Assembly: GCF_025527015.1 (NCBI RefSeq) | Contig: NZ_JAODIM010000039.1 | Location: forward strand, 62,001 to 126,000 | Length of the DNA: 64,000 nucleotides | From: Winslowiella arboricola | GTDB taxonomy: Bacteria; Pseudomonadota; Gammaproteobacteria; Enterobacterales; Enterobacteriaceae | Direction of reading: 5' to 3' | Shown here: one piece after another, positions 18,082 through 30,512 of the stretch | Layout of the letters: each line of letters starts with the position of its first letter | Position numbering within the stretch: position 1 is the stretch's first letter | Translations under genes and position numbers: made by a program | Notes under the pieces: model-generated | What the model was told of the DNA's origin: nothing | What the model saw: only the letters and a program-made list of their open reading frames with translations | Databases searched by the model: none

Positions 18082-18960
18082 ATGGCCCAGCAAGACCAAA
18101 TGCACCGTTACCTGTTCGAAAATTATGCCGTACGCGGTGAACTGGTCAACGTATCTGACACCTGGCGTGAAATTATTGAAGGTCATGATTACCCGCAACC
18201 CGTTCAGCAACTGCTGGGCGAACTGCTGGTCGCGACCAGTCTGCTGACTGCGACACTGAAGTTTGACGGCGATATCACCGTACAGCTGCAGGGCGATGGC
18301 CCACTGAGCCTGGCGGTGATCAATGGTAATAACCGTCAGGAGATGCGTGGTGTAGCGCGCACGAAGGGTGAGATTGCCGAAGGCAGCACGCTGAAAGAGA
18401 TGGTCGGCAACGGCTATCTGGTGATCACCATCGCACCTGAGCAGGGCGAACGTTATCAGGGCGTCGTCGGACTGGAAGGCGACACCATTGCTGCCTGTCT
18501 GGAAGATTACTTTATGCGCTCTGAACAACTGCCAACCCGCCTGTTCTTGCGTACCGGTGAAGTTGAAGGCCAGGCCGGCGCGGGCGGTATTCTGTTGCAG
18601 GTATTACCGGCACAGAACACCAGCACCGATGACTTCAGTCATCTGGCGACCTTAACCGAAACCATTAAAACCGCAGAGCTGATCACCCTGCCCGCCAACG
18701 AAGTATTATGGCGCCTGTATCATCAGGAAGAGGTGACCGTTTATGATCCGCAGGATGTGGTGTTTAAATGTACCTGTTCACGTGAGCGTTGTGGCGAAGT
18801 GCTGAAAAGCCTGCCGCAAACTGAAGTGGATGAAATTATTGAGGAAGATGGCGAGATCGATATGCATTGCGACTACTGCGGTAGCCACTATGTGTATGAT
18901 GCGGTGGATATTGCCGCCATCCGCAATGAGTCAGCCTCTGGCAACGAGCAACTGCATTAA
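18082..18960 (+). CDS. hslO: Redox-regulated chaperone Hsp33
   Basis: 292 aa. Cytoplasmic holdase chaperone switched on by oxidation plus heat. The four zinc-binding redox Cys are present near the C-terminus as CTC (in [12 protein letters not shown]) and CDYC ([10 protein letters not shown]). N-terminal substrate-binding domain includes [12 protein letters not shown] and VLPAQNT. It is the last gene of the igaA-yrfG-hslR-hslO run and is followed by a GGGAGGCG/CGCCTCCC hairpin. Confidence 0.97.
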   Translation: MAQQDQMHRYLFENYAVRGELVNVSDTWREIIEGHDYPQPVQQLLGELLVATSLLTATLKFDGDITVQLQGDGPLSLAVINGNNRQEMRGVARTKGEIAEGSTLKEMVGNGYLVITIAPEQGERYQGVVGLEGDTIAACLEDYFMRSEQLPTRLFLRTGEVEGQAGAGGILLQVLPAQNTSTDDFSHLATLTETIKTAELITLPANEVLWRLYHQEEVTVYDPQDVVFKCTCSRERCGEVLKSLPQTEVDEIIEEDGEIDMHCDYCGSHYVYDAVDIAAIRNESASGNEQLH

Positions 18961-18971
18961 TTTATCGCCTG

Positions 18972-18993
18972 CGGGAGGCGATAACGCCTCCCG
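18972..18993. terminator. Hairpin after hslO (diverged REP-like unit)
   Basis: CGGGAGGCG, loop ATAA, CGCCTCCCG starts 12 bp after the hslO stop. The stem differs from the main REP family by a paired change (GGGAGGCG/CGCCTCCC), so pairing is kept. No long T-run follows, so it may be a processing barrier rather than a full terminator. Confidence 0.65.
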
Positions 18994-19257
18994 TAACAGG
19001 TTAATCTGATATTTTCCCCTGTAAAATAAGCCGCTTAGTACACACTTCCTCGTAAGATTATCCTGAATTACATGATTAAATCGTGTTTGCCTCTCATTTC
19101 TGCCGTTTCACTCTTCCGCTGACCCGAGACCGGTGTACACTGCGCGCGATTGTGGTTATCGCGACTTTGTTATCCCTTATTTGTCGATGATCACTGTCGT
19201 AAAAAGTGAAATACTTCAAACTCTGATGCAGTAAAAGAAACCGAAAGGAGCAGTAAT

Positions 19258-20876
19258 ATGCGCACTAACGGCCTGACCCCACAGGACCTCGTCGCTTATG
19301 GCATCACTGACACGGTTGAGGTGGTTTATAATCCCGATTACGAAACCCTCTTTCAGGAAGAAACCAAACCCGGTTTACAAGGCTATGAACGCGGTATTCA
19401 GACGCAATCCGGCGCGATTGCTGTGGATACCGGCATCTTCACCGGCCGCTCCCCTAAAGATAAATATATTGTGCGCGATGACACCACGCGCGACACGTTG
19501 TGGTGGTGTGACCAGGGCAAAGGCAAAAATGATAATCAGCCCCTGTCCCAGGAAAACTGGGAGCAGCTAAAAACGCTGGTGACAACGCAGCTTTCTGGCA
19601 AACGCCTGTTTATTGTCGATGCCTGGTGCGGCGCAAACCCCGATACCCGTCTGAGCGTGCGCTTTATTACCGAAGTCGCCTGGCAGGCGCACTTTGTGAA
19701 AAACATGTTTATCCAGCCGGATGACGCCGGTCTGGCCAGTTTCAAACCCGACTTTGTCGTGATGAATGGCGCCAAATGCACCAATCCCAACTGGCAACAG
19801 CAGGGGCTGCATTCGGAAAACTTCGTGGCGTTTAACCTGACAGAAAATATGCAGCTGATTGGCGGCACCTGGTACGGTGGCGAGATGAAAAAAGGTCTGT
19901 TCGCCGTCATGAACTACCTGCTGCCACTGAAAGGCGTCGCGGCGATGCACTGTTCGGCGAATGTCGGTGAACAAGGTGATGTCGCGGTATTCTTTGGTCT
20001 GTCGGGCACCGGCAAAACTACCCTGTCAACCGACCCTGACCGCCAGCTGATTGGTGATGATGAGCATGGCTGGGACGATGACGGCGTATTTAACTTCGAG
20101 GGTGGCTGCTACGCCAAAACCATTAAGCTGTCGGAAAAAGCTGAACCGGAAATCTACCATGCTATTCGCCGCGATGCGCTGCTGGAAAACGTGGTGGTGC
20201 TGAGTGATGGCTCGATTGATTTTGATGACGGCAGCAAAACCGAAAACACCCGCGTTTCCTATCCGATCAATCATATCGATAATATCGTTAAACCGGTGTC
20301 AAAAGCGGGCCATGCGCAGAAAGTGATCTTCCTGACTGCTGATGCCTTTGGCGTACTGCCACCGGTTTCGCGTCTTACGCCCGATCAGACGCAATACCAC
20401 TTCCTCTCAGGCTTTACCGCCAAGCTGGCTGGCACCGAGCGCGGCGTAACCGAACCCACGCCAACCTTCTCCGCCTGTTTCGGTGCCGCCTTCCTGACGT
20501 TGCATCCGACGCAATATGCAGAAGTGCTGGTAAAACGCATGCAGGCCGCCAATGCCGAGGCTTATCTGGTCAATACTGGCTGGAATGGCAGCGGCAAACG
20601 TATTTCGATTAAAGATACCCGCGCGATCATCAATGCGATTTTGCAGGGTGAACTCAGCACGGCGGAAACGCGCACGTTGCCGATCTTTAACCTGGAAATG
20701 CCGCTGGCGCTGGAGGGTGTCGACAGTCATATTCTGGATCCGCGTAATACTTACCAGAATGGCGAAGAGTGGGACGCGAAAGCGCGGGATCTGGCGCAAC
20801 GCTTTGTTGATAACTTTGATAAATATACCGATACGCCAGCAGGTGCGGCACTGGTGAAAGCCGGTCCGCAACTCTG

Positions 20877-20877
<1 letters not shown>
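19258..20877 (+). CDS. pckA: Phosphoenolpyruvate carboxykinase (ATP)
   Basis: 539 aa, close to E. coli (540). ATP-dependent conversion of oxaloacetate to phosphoenolpyruvate, the entry step of gluconeogenesis. P-loop [15 protein letters not shown] near residue 245; kinase-2 motif [24 protein letters not shown] with metal-binding Asp; substrate-binding TGRSPKDK near residue 65. Strong ribosome-binding site (AAAGGAG). The 297 bp upstream hold only its leader. Immediately after the TGA begins a 46-bp tandem hairpin array shared with the end of envZ. Confidence 0.98.
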
Positions 20878-23139
<2,262 letters not shown>

Positions 23140-23702
23140 TTTCGATACTCCCAAAGGCGCTATTGCCTGAGATGCTATTTTTAAAAAAGTTGCTCTGATG
23201 TGACAGTCATTAATGGTTTATATTGTAGCCGAAATTGTTACAAAGCATATTAAACAGCAGCTTATCCCACATACCTTGCTGTTGCAGCACGTTTTTTCGT
23301 CATTTTAACCGCCGTTGTCCGGCCCTGCGGCAGCGACTGCGTCTTATCTTAAATAGTCCGTCACGCTCTGATTATGACTGGCTTAAGTGCAGATAAAAAA
23401 TACTATAATCGATAAATCAGTCGGTTAGCCATTAAACCTGCTAAAACCGCCCAGGGTAAATCTTAATCAGCAACCGGCCAGTGCAGAATATACATCCTTT
23501 TCATAAATTAGCAGCATAAAATAACGTTATTAAATGTTTTACCCTCCGGGTTCATTAGGAATTTATGCAGGCCAATAAATAACAATACCAGAGATAGTAA
23601 AGCCGTCAGTAAATAGCTAAAAACAGCGCTTTTCAACAGAAATCAAATAACTCTATATTCATCCTCGCAACGAAGATTATTTTTATTCACCGGGGATTTA
23701 TC
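23140..23702. other. Divergent intergenic region ompR-yjbE-like
   Basis: 563 bp, AT-rich compared with the flanking genes, with no credible ORF. It must hold the ompR promoter (minus strand) and the promoter of the small plus-strand gene at 23703. A TACTATAAT (extended -10 look) lies near 23401-23409, but no convincing -35 box is seen. No known sRNA was recognised. Confidence 0.6.
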
Positions 23703-23951
23703 ATGAGAAATACACTAATTTTGTCTGTCGCACTGGCGTTCACTGCAATCAGTTCCGTCCATGCCGACACTGAGACACCGGGCGTCGCCGCCGGTAGCGT
23801 CGCCTCATCTTCGGCTGAAGGCTCGTCTCAGGCCAAAGGTGTTGGCGCTGTCGCGGCGATTGCGGCGATTGCTTTACTGACCTCTGGCGGAGGTGATGGT
23901 TCTAATACCGGAACCACCACCACGACCACCGGGACAACGGCGGCAAAATAG
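23703..23951 (+). CDS. Small secreted Gly/Thr-rich protein, YjbE-like
   Basis: 82 aa. Signal peptide 1-21 (MRNTLILSVALAFTAISSVHA, cleaved before DTET), then a Ser/Ala/Gly-rich region, a short hydrophobic stretch (GVGAVAAIAAIALLTSGGG) and a C-terminal GDGSNTGTTTTTTGTTAAK. This tail closely matches E. coli YjbE (from memory, GGGDGSNTGTTTTTT), the first protein of the Rcs-regulated yjbEFGH exopolysaccharide operon. Here yjbFGH do not follow; greB does. The ribosome-binding site is GGGGA, and a strong terminator lies 100 bp downstream, so it is a single-gene unit. Function beyond a link with polysaccharide or matrix is not known. Confidence 0.75.
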   Translation: MRNTLILSVALAFTAISSVHADTETPGVAAGSVASSSAEGSSQAKGVGAVAAIAAIALLTSGGGDGSNTGTTTTTTGTTAAK

Positions 23952-24052
23952 ATGAGTAACGTTCACGTTTAATTTTATCAGCGACAATAATTCATTAATA
24001 AATATTCAGTTCAGCACTGAAGAATAATGTATGCGTCACCGCCCTTGCCAGC

Positions 24053-24114
24053 GGGGAATAATAACCACCACAGCTTTATTTCAAAAAGCTATTATTCCCC
24101 GTTTCTTTTTTTAA
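24053..24114 (+). terminator. Rho-independent terminator of the YjbE-like gene
   Basis: Perfect 12-bp inverted repeat CGGGGAATAATA (24053-24064) and TATTATTCCCCG (24091-24102) followed by TTTCTTTTTTT. A smaller nested stem AGCTTT/AAAAGCT sits in the loop. It separates the small gene from greB. Confidence 0.85.
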
Positions 24115-24205
24115 TTTTTACCGCACCCGTCTCACTTTCAAGGTTGTACCACTGGCAACGATCACTCTAAAATCGCCGCTACAGCATGTGAACCAGCAGA
24201 GCGAA

Positions 24206-24688
24206 ATGTCGATGAGAACCAAACTTGTCACCCGGGAAGGCTACAACAAGCTTAAACAAGAGCTTGATTACCTGTGGCGCGAAGATCGCCCGGAAGTGAC
24301 CAAAAAAGTCACCTGGGCCGCCAGTCTCGGCGACCGCAGTGAAAACGCCGACTATCAGTACAATAAAAAACGCCTGCGTGAAATCGATCGCCGGGTACGT
24401 TATCTCACCAAAAGCCTTGAAGCGCTGCGGGTGGTCGACTACTCGCCACAGCAGGATGGCCGGGTGTTTTTTGGCGCCTGGGTGGAGATCGAAAATGACG
24501 ACGGCGAAACCAAACGCTTTCGTATTGTTGGCTATGACGAGATCTTTGGCCGCAACGATTACATCTCGATTGATTCGCCGATGGCGCGCGCGCTGCTGAA
24601 GAAAGAGCCCGGCGATGCCGTAACCGTTATCACCCCTGGCGGCGAAGCGCTGTGGTATGTGAACACCATCGAATATGTGCCTGGATAA
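24206..24688 (+). CDS. greB: Transcript cleavage factor GreB
   Basis: 160 aa with this start (158 in E. coli). It binds the RNA polymerase secondary channel and stimulates cleavage of backtracked transcripts. N-terminal coiled coil with the acidic tip in SLGDRSENADYQYNKKRLREIDRR, then the FKBP-like C-terminal domain (VFFGAWVEIENDDGE to ISIDSPMARALL). The start could be ATG 24206 (MSMRTKLV), ATG 24212 (MRTKLV, closest to E. coli) or GTG 24188; no strong ribosome-binding site decides it. It is divergent from ompR as in E. coli, apart from the inserted small gene. Confidence 0.95.
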   Translation: MSMRTKLVTREGYNKLKQELDYLWREDRPEVTKKVTWAASLGDRSENADYQYNKKRLREIDRRVRYLTKSLEALRVVDYSPQQDGRVFFGAWVEIENDDGETKRFRIVGYDEIFGRNDYISIDSPMARALLKKEPGDAVTVITPGGEALWYVNTIEYVPG

Positions 24689-24779
24689 TTCGGATTATGC
24701 CGCAATCCGCGCCACGCGGCTGGCAATTTTTCCCTGCAATCCGTATAACTGTCAGCTGTTTTAAGCTACCAAGTAACCG

Positions 24780-27116
24780 ATGATGAATGATTCGCTGAGC
24801 CGCATTATTGCAAGTGAACTTCATGCCCGGGCTGAACAAGTTGAAGCCGCTGTTCGCCTGCTGGATGAAGGGAATACCGTGCCGTTTATCGCACGCTATC
24901 GTAAGGAAGTGACTGGCGGTCTGGATGACACCCAGCTGCGCCAGCTGGAGACGCGCCTTAGCTATCTGCGCGAACTGGAAGAGCGTCGTCAATCCATTCT
25001 GAAATCCATTGACGAGCAGGGCAAACTCACCGATGCGCTTTCTGCGGCCATTAACGGCACGCTGAGCAAAGCCGAACTCGAAGATCTCTATCTGCCGTAT
25101 AAGCAGAAGCGCCGCACCCGTGGACAAATCGCCATCGAAGCGGGCCTTGAGCCGCTGGCCGATACCCTGTGGCAGGATCCCTCGCATGACCCTGAACAGC
25201 TGGCCGCGGGCTTTGTTGATGCCGATAAAGGCATCGCCGATAACAAAGCCGCCCTGGATGGCGCGCGCTATATTCTGATGGAGCGTTTTGCCGAAGACGC
25301 CAGCCTGCTGGCGAAAGTGCGTAATTATCTGTGGAAAAACGCCCATCTGGTTTCGCGCGTTGTGGAAGGTAAAGAAGAAGCTGGCGCGAAATTCCGCGAC
25401 TATTTCGACCACCACGAAGCGCTCTCCAGCGTACCTTCACACCGCGCGCTGGCGATGTTCCGTGGCCGCAACGAAGGTGTGTTGCAGCTGGCGCTGAATG
25501 CCGATCCGCAATTCGATGAGCCGCCGCGTGAAAGTCAGGGCGAGCAGATCATCAGCGAACACCTGAATCTGCGTCTGAATAACGCCCCGGCCGATGGCTG
25601 GCGTAAAGCGGTGGTCAGCTGGACCTGGCGCATCAAGGTGCTGCTGCATCTTGAAACCGAGCTGATGGGCAGCGTACGTGAGCGTGCGGAAGATGAAGCG
25701 ATTAACGTCTTTGCCCGTAACCTGCACGATCTGCTGATGGCCGCGCCAGCGGGTATGCGCGCCACCATGGGTCTCGATCCGGGTCTGCGTACCGGGGTGA
25801 AAGTGGCGGTGGTGGATGCTACCGGCAAACTGGTCGCCTTCGATACGGTCTATCCGCATACCGGCCAGGCTGCCAAAGCCGCGACTGCGGTCGCTCACCT
25901 CTGTAGCAAACATAACGTCGAACTGGTTGCTATCGGTAATGGCACCGCCTCACGCGAAACCGAGCGCTTCTTCGTCGAGCTGCAAAAGCAGTTCCCGCAG
26001 GTGCAGGCGCAGAAAGTGATTGTCAGTGAAGCTGGCGCCTCGGTTTATTCCGCATCGGAACTGGCGGCGCTGGAGTTCCCGGATCTGGATGTCTCGATCC
26101 GTGGCGCGGTGTCTATTGCCCGCCGCTTGCAGGATCCGCTGGCCGAGCTGGTTAAAATCGATCCAAAGTCGATTGGTGTTGGCCAGTATCAGCACGATGT
26201 CAGCCAGAGCCAGTTAGCGAAAAAGCTGGATGCGGTGGTAGAAGACTGCGTAAACGGCGTCGGTGTCGATCTGAATACCGCTTCGGTAGCGCTGCTGATG
26301 CGCGTCGCCGGTTTAACCAAAATGATGGCGCAGAATATCGTCGGCTGGCGTGATGAAAACGGCCGTTTCCAGAACCGTCAGCAGCTGCTGAAAGTCAGCC
26401 GCCTTGGGCCAAAAGCCTTTGAACAGTGTGCCGGCTTCCTGCGTATCAACCACGGCGATAACCCGCTGGATGCTTCCACGGTGCATCCGGAAGCCTACCC
26501 GGTGGTCGAGCGTATTCTGGCCGCGACCCGTAAGGCGCTGAACGAACTGGTCGGTGATCCGACCGAGCTGCGCAATCTGAAAGCGGTCGATTTTACCGAT
26601 GAGCGCTTTGGCGTGCCGACGGTCAGCGACATCATGAAAGAGCTGGAAAAACCAGGCCGCGATCCGCGTCCTGAGTTTAAAACCGCGCAATTCGCTGACG
26701 GCATCGAAACCATGAATGATCTGCTGCCAGGCATGGTGCTGGAAGGTTCGGTGACTAACGTCACTAACTTCGGCGCTTTTGTCGATATCGGCGTGCATCA
26801 GGATGGTTTAGTGCATATCTCTTCGCTGTCCGATAAGTTTATCGACGATCCGCATAAAGTGGTGAAAGCCGGTGATATCGTCAAAGTGAAGGTGATGGAA
26901 GTCGACCTGCAGCGCAAACGCATTGCGCTGACCATGCGTCTTGACGAGCAGCCGGGTGAAAGCAATGCACGGGGCGGTGGTGGCGCAGGTAAAGCGACAT
27001 CTCGCGATAACAATCGCCCGCCAGCGGGCAAAGCGAAGCCAAAAGCCGCGTCAACGCCAGCAGGCAATAGCGCGATGGGTGACGCCTTAGCCGCCGCGTT
27101 TGGTAAAAAGCGCTAG
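24780..27116 (+). CDS. tex: RNA-binding transcriptional accessory protein Tex
   Basis: 778 aa (E. coli YhgF 773). Order: N-terminal helical domain ([27 protein letters not shown]), YqgF/RNase H-like domain ([22 protein letters not shown] near residue 330), helix-hairpin-helix repeats ([19 protein letters not shown]), and a C-terminal S1 RNA-binding domain ([20 protein letters not shown], near residue 650) followed by a Gly/Lys/Ala-rich tail. It is a nucleic-acid-binding factor linked to transcription and RNA turnover. In E. coli feoABC follows; here a sugar phosphorylase does. Confidence 0.96.
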   Translation: MMNDSLSRIIASELHARAEQVEAAVRLLDEGNTVPFIARYRKEVTGGLDDTQLRQLETRLSYLRELEERRQSILKSIDEQGKLTDALSAAINGTLSKAELEDLYLPYKQKRRTRGQIAIEAGLEPLADTLWQDPSHDPEQLAAGFVDADKGIADNKAALDGARYILMERFAEDASLLAKVRNYLWKNAHLVSRVVEGKEEAGAKFRDYFDHHEALSSVPSHRALAMFRGRNEGVLQLALNADPQFDEPPRESQGEQIISEHLNLRLNNAPADGWRKAVVSWTWRIKVLLHLETELMGSVRERAEDEAINVFARNLHDLLMAAPAGMRATMGLDPGLRTGVKVAVVDATGKLVAFDTVYPHTGQAAKAATAVAHLCSKHNVELVAIGNGTASRETERFFVELQKQFPQVQAQKVIVSEAGASVYSASELAALEFPDLDVSIRGAVSIARRLQDPLAELVKIDPKSIGVGQYQHDVSQSQLAKKLDAVVEDCVNGVGVDLNTASVALLMRVAGLTKMMAQNIVGWRDENGRFQNRQQLLKVSRLGPKAFEQCAGFLRINHGDNPLDASTVHPEAYPVVERILAATRKALNELVGDPTELRNLKAVDFTDERFGVPTVSDIMKELEKPGRDPRPEFKTAQFADGIETMNDLLPGMVLEGSVTNVTNFGAFVDIGVHQDGLVHISSLSDKFIDDPHKVVKAGDIVKVKVMEVDLQRKRIALTMRLDEQPGESNARGGGGAGKATSRDNNRPPAGKAKPKAASTPAGNSAMGDALAAAFGKKR

Positions 27117-27127
27117 TCTCAGGCATT

Positions 27128-27187
27128 GGCGGCGAGAACACCGCTCCTACGCTCAGTTGATGTAGGGGCGGCGTTTTCGCCGCCCGT
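27128..27187. repeat. Head-to-head pair of REP-like hairpins, tex/phosphorylase gap
   Basis: Left unit GGCGGCG-AGAA-CACCGCTCCTAC (one stem mismatch), 11-bp linker, right unit GTAG + GGGCGGCG-TTTT-CGCCGCCC. The opposed orientation (CTAC...GTAG) is that of a BIME-type pair. It begins 12 bp after the tex stop. Confidence 0.88.
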
Positions 27188-27264
27188 CTTGCGAATTCAG
27201 TTCAACGGACTACAGTGAAAAAGAGTACTTTTTCATTCACCCTGCGGTGGCCCGTTGAATAACA

Positions 27265-28962
27265 ATGGATATAATCAATAACTTAATTGACGAAATCTAC
27301 CAGGCAACCTTTCCGCTGGCGAGCAGAGAGCGGCTGCTATCTCATATCCGCGAGGCGCGGGCGGCAATAAAAGTTCCGCGAAAGCCGAACTGGGACGAAA
27401 AAGATGTGGTGCTGATTACCTATGCCGATCAGTTCCGCGAAAGTGAAGCCCCCACCCTTGCCACCTTCTCCCGCTTCTATCAGCAGCATCTGCGTAATAC
27501 CTTTAATCTGGTGCACCTGCTGCCATTTTTTCCCTACTCTTCCGACGATGGTTTTTCGGTAATAGATTATCACCAGGTCAATCCGATCTGCGGAGACTGG
27601 TCAGATATCGCCGAACTGCATCGCCATACCCGACTGATGTTTGATTTTGTCTGCAATCATATGTCGGCGCACAGCGCGTGGTTCAAACACTTTCTGGCGC
27701 TCGATGAGGGCTGGGATGACTTCTTTATCAGTATGTCCCCCGCCACCGATCTTAGCGACGTAACGCGACCGCGCACCTCTCCGCTGCTAACGCCGTTTGA
27801 TTTCGCCAACGGTGAAAAGCGTTTTATCTGGAGCACCTTTAGCGCCGATCAGATCGATCTTAACTTCGGCAATCCGCAGGTGCTGATCCGCATGGTGGAT
27901 GTGCTGCTCGACTACCTGAAAAAAGGCGCTGATTATGTGCGGCTGGATGCGGTCGGCTATATGTGGAAAACGCCGGGCACCAACTGCATTCATCTGCAAA
28001 AAACCCACCAGCTGGTGAAACTGTTTCGCGCCATCGCCGATGTGGTGGCACCGGGCACGGTGATTATCACCGAGACCAATGTGCCGCATAAAGACAATAT
28101 CAGCTACTTTGGCAACGGCCACGATGAAGCGCAGATGGTGTATCAGTTTTCGCTGCCGCCGCTGGTGCTGCATGCAATTCATAACGGTTCATCGCGCGCG
28201 CTGCGTCAGTGGGCTGCCTCGCTGGACCCCGGCGCTGGCGCTACCACCTTCTTTAACTTCCTCGCCTCGCATGATGGTATCGGACTGAATCCGGCACGCG
28301 GCATTTTGCCCGAGGTGGAGATTGTCGCGCTGGTACGCGATCTGGCGATGGAAGGCGCGCTGATCTCCTACAAAAACAATCCTGACGGCACCACCAGCCC
28401 GTATGAAATCAACGTCACCTATATGGATGCGCTAAATAAGCAGGATGACGATGACGATACGCGTTTGCGTCGCTTTATGCTGGCCCATGCGCTGCTGCTG
28501 GCGTTTCCGGGTGTACCGGCGATCTATATCCAGAGTATTTTAGGCTCGCGCAATGATATCGAAGGGGTAAAAGCCGCCGGGCATAATCGGGCGATTAACC
28601 GCGAAAAATACAGCGCCGCCGAAATCGAACAACAGCTTACGGCGGCTGAGGGCCTGCGCCAGCAGGTGTTTAATCGCCTGAGCGCGCTAATCCAGCTGCG
28701 CACCCGGCAACCCGCTTTTCATCCTGATAATCCGCTGGCTATTCTCGACAGCGATAATGCGCTGCTGATGTTGCACCGCCATAGTGTTGACGCTCAGCAC
28801 AGCTTGCTGTGCGTCTATAACCTGAGCCATCGCAACATCGACACGCGGTTGCCGGAAGAGAGAAAGTATCGCGATATTATCAGCGGGGAGGTTATCGACG
28901 GCAGTGATACGCTGACGCTGCCGCCATGGCACTATTTATGGCTGAAAACCGGCATTACCTGA
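27265..28962 (+). CDS. GH13_18 sugar phosphorylase (glucosylglycerate/sucrose phosphorylase type, YcjM-like)
   Basis: 565 aa cytoplasmic glycoside phosphorylase. Very similar throughout to E. coli YcjM (glucosylglycerate phosphorylase, 559 aa): KNPWDE-like DEKDVVLITYADQFRESE, HLLPFFPYSSDDGFSVIDY, DFVCNHMSAHSAWF. The catalytic nucleophile Asp lies in DYVRLDAVGYMWK and the acid/base Glu in TVIITETNVPHK. Such enzymes split the glycosidic bond of glucosylglycerate or sucrose with phosphate, giving glucose 1-phosphate, which would feed the glycogen pathway or glycolysis. Unlike ycjM it stands alone, with no transporter or kinase beside it. It ends 5 bp from the bioH stop. Exact substrate is not decided by sequence. 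Confidence 0.85.
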   Translation: MDIINNLIDEIYQATFPLASRERLLSHIREARAAIKVPRKPNWDEKDVVLITYADQFRESEAPTLATFSRFYQQHLRNTFNLVHLLPFFPYSSDDGFSVIDYHQVNPICGDWSDIAELHRHTRLMFDFVCNHMSAHSAWFKHFLALDEGWDDFFISMSPATDLSDVTRPRTSPLLTPFDFANGEKRFIWSTFSADQIDLNFGNPQVLIRMVDVLLDYLKKGADYVRLDAVGYMWKTPGTNCIHLQKTHQLVKLFRAIADVVAPGTVIITETNVPHKDNISYFGNGHDEAQMVYQFSLPPLVLHAIHNGSSRALRQWAASLDPGAGATTFFNFLASHDGIGLNPARGILPEVEIVALVRDLAMEGALISYKNNPDGTTSPYEINVTYMDALNKQDDDDDTRLRRFMLAHALLLAFPGVPAIYIQSILGSRNDIEGVKAAGHNRAINREKYSAAEIEQQLTAAEGLRQQVFNRLSALIQLRTRQPAFHPDNPLAILDSDNALLMLHRHSVDAQHSLLCVYNLSHRNIDTRLPEERKYRDIISGEVIDGSDTLTLPPWHYLWLKTGIT

Positions 28963-28967
28963 TGCCG

Positions 28968-29735
28968 TTATGCCTGAGAAAAGTCAATCAGCTGCTGGCA
29001 AAACGCTTCCGGGTGCGAGACAAAAGGCGCATGGGCGGCCTTCTCCATCACCACTGAGCGGCTGTGCGGCCACTGCTGATCCAGTAACTCCGCTACCTTA
29101 CGTGGCACCAGACCGTCGAGATAACCATAAATACGCAGCAATGGCTGCGTCAGCGTACGCATCTCAGCGCGCAGATCGGCAGTACGCAGAATCTCCAGTC
29201 CGCCCTCCAGCACCGCCACTGACGGCATCGGCTGCGACAGCACCACCTGTTTCAGCAAGCGCGCATCCTGACGCGCATGCTCGGTTCCCATCGTTTGCAG
29301 CGCCAGAAAACGCTCGACGGTACGCTGGAAATCCTCACTCAGCTGCTGCTGAAAACTCAGCAAGGTTTGCGGCTTAATTCCCGGCCACTCATCCTGCGCA
29401 GTAAAACAGGGTGAAGAAGCCACGCTGATTAATCCCTGCACCCGTTGCGGATAGCGTAGCGCCAGTCGACTGGCGACTAAACCGCCCAGCGACCAGCCGA
29501 GCCAGATGGCGCGTTGCGGCATCTGCGGCAGCAGCGTATCCACCATCTCGTCCAGCGACAGCGCGCCATAATCGCCACTGCGACCAAAGCCCGGCAGATC
29601 CACCAGATGCAGACGAAAATGCGGGCTAAGCCGATCGATAATGCAATGCCACACTTCGGCATTCAGCCCCCATCCGTGCAACAGCACAAGATCGATTTTT
29701 CCTGTGCCTGTGGTCTGCCAGTAAAGCTGCGCCAT
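28968..29735 (-). CDS. bioH: Pimeloyl-ACP methyl ester carboxylesterase BioH
   Basis: 255 aa alpha/beta hydrolase that releases pimeloyl-ACP from its methyl ester to start biotin ring synthesis. Nucleophile elbow GWSLGG (Ser near residue 82), oxyanion region [12 protein letters not shown], catalytic Asp in [14 protein letters not shown] and His in [13 protein letters not shown]. As in E. coli it stands apart from bioABFCD and is divergent from gntX. Confidence 0.96.
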   Translation of the reverse strand: MAQLYWQTTGTGKIDLVLLHGWGLNAEVWHCIIDRLSPHFRLHLVDLPGFGRSGDYGALSLDEMVDTLLPQMPQRAIWLGWSLGGLVASRLALRYPQRVQGLISVASSPCFTAQDEWPGIKPQTLLSFQQQLSEDFQRTVERFLALQTMGTEHARQDARLLKQVVLSQPMPSVAVLEGGLEILRTADLRAEMRTLTQPLLRIYGYLDGLVPRKVAELLDQQWPHSRSVVMEKAAHAPFVSHPEAFCQQLIDFSQA

Positions 29736-29770
29736 CGGTTATTGTCCTGTTCTTTGCTATGGAGGTCGCT

Positions 29771-30454
29771 ATGCTACCAATGCCGGGATGTTGTTGGCTA
29801 TGCCTGATGCCAACGGCGCTGCATCAACAGGGGATCTGTAGTCTGTGCTATCGCCAGTTGCCCGCCAGTCCATCCAGCTGCCCGCGCTGCGGATTACCCG
29901 CCGCCAGTGGTGATGTCGATTGTGGCCGATGTCTGCTACGTCCACCGCCCTGGCAGGCGTTGGTGGCAGTAACGAATTACCAGCCGCCGCTCAGTTTGCT
30001 GGTCAGACAGTTCAAATTTCAGCAAATAACAGCACTCTCTGTGATGTTAGCGCGGCTTATTTTGCTAAGCTGGTTACAACAACGACGTACGCGGCAGCTG
30101 GTACGCCCGGAAATTGTGCTGGCTGTACCCTTGCATCAGCGGCGTGCCTGGCGGCGCGGCTTTAACCAGGCCGATCTGCTGGCGCGCAAACTGGCGTACT
30201 GGATTGGTAGCGATTACTCTGCGCAAGGGTTACGTCGTGTGCGGGCCGCCGATCTACAGCACCAATTAAGCGCCAGAGCGCGACGCAAAAATTTGCGTGG
30301 TGCCTTTAAGCTTGAAATCGCGGTGGCCGGACGTCATATCGCGGTAGTCGATGATGTTGTCACTACCGGCAGTACCGTCGCCGAAATTAGTCGCCTGTTA
30401 CAGGCCGCAGGCGCCGCCAGCGTGCAGATTTGCTGCCTGTGCCGAACCTTGTAG
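29771..30454 (+). CDS. gntX: GntX/ComF-family phosphoribosyltransferase-like protein
   Basis: 227 aa ComF-family protein. N-terminal Cys pairs (CCWLC, CSLCY, CPRCG, CGRC) suggest a zinc-ribbon; the C-terminal phosphoribosyltransferase signature is HIAVVDDVVTTGSTVAEIS. Start chosen at MLPMPGCCWLC because GGAGG at 29760-29764 is correctly spaced before it; an ATG four codons earlier overlaps that ribosome-binding site. E. coli GntX (YhgH) was linked to gluconate metabolism and DNA utilisation, which fits the nearby hof and gnt genes, but its biochemical role is unclear. Confidence 0.92.
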   Translation: MLPMPGCCWLCLMPTALHQQGICSLCYRQLPASPSSCPRCGLPAASGDVDCGRCLLRPPPWQALVAVTNYQPPLSLLVRQFKFQQITALSVMLARLILLSWLQQRRTRQLVRPEIVLAVPLHQRRAWRRGFNQADLLARKLAYWIGSDYSAQGLRRVRAADLQHQLSARARRKNLRGAFKLEIAVAGRHIAVVDDVVTTGSTVAEISRLLQAAGAASVQICCLCRTL

Positions 30455-30512
30455 CGCGCCAGTGATGGGCGTATTATAACCAACTGAATGAGTCAACTAT
30501 TGAGCAATCGCC

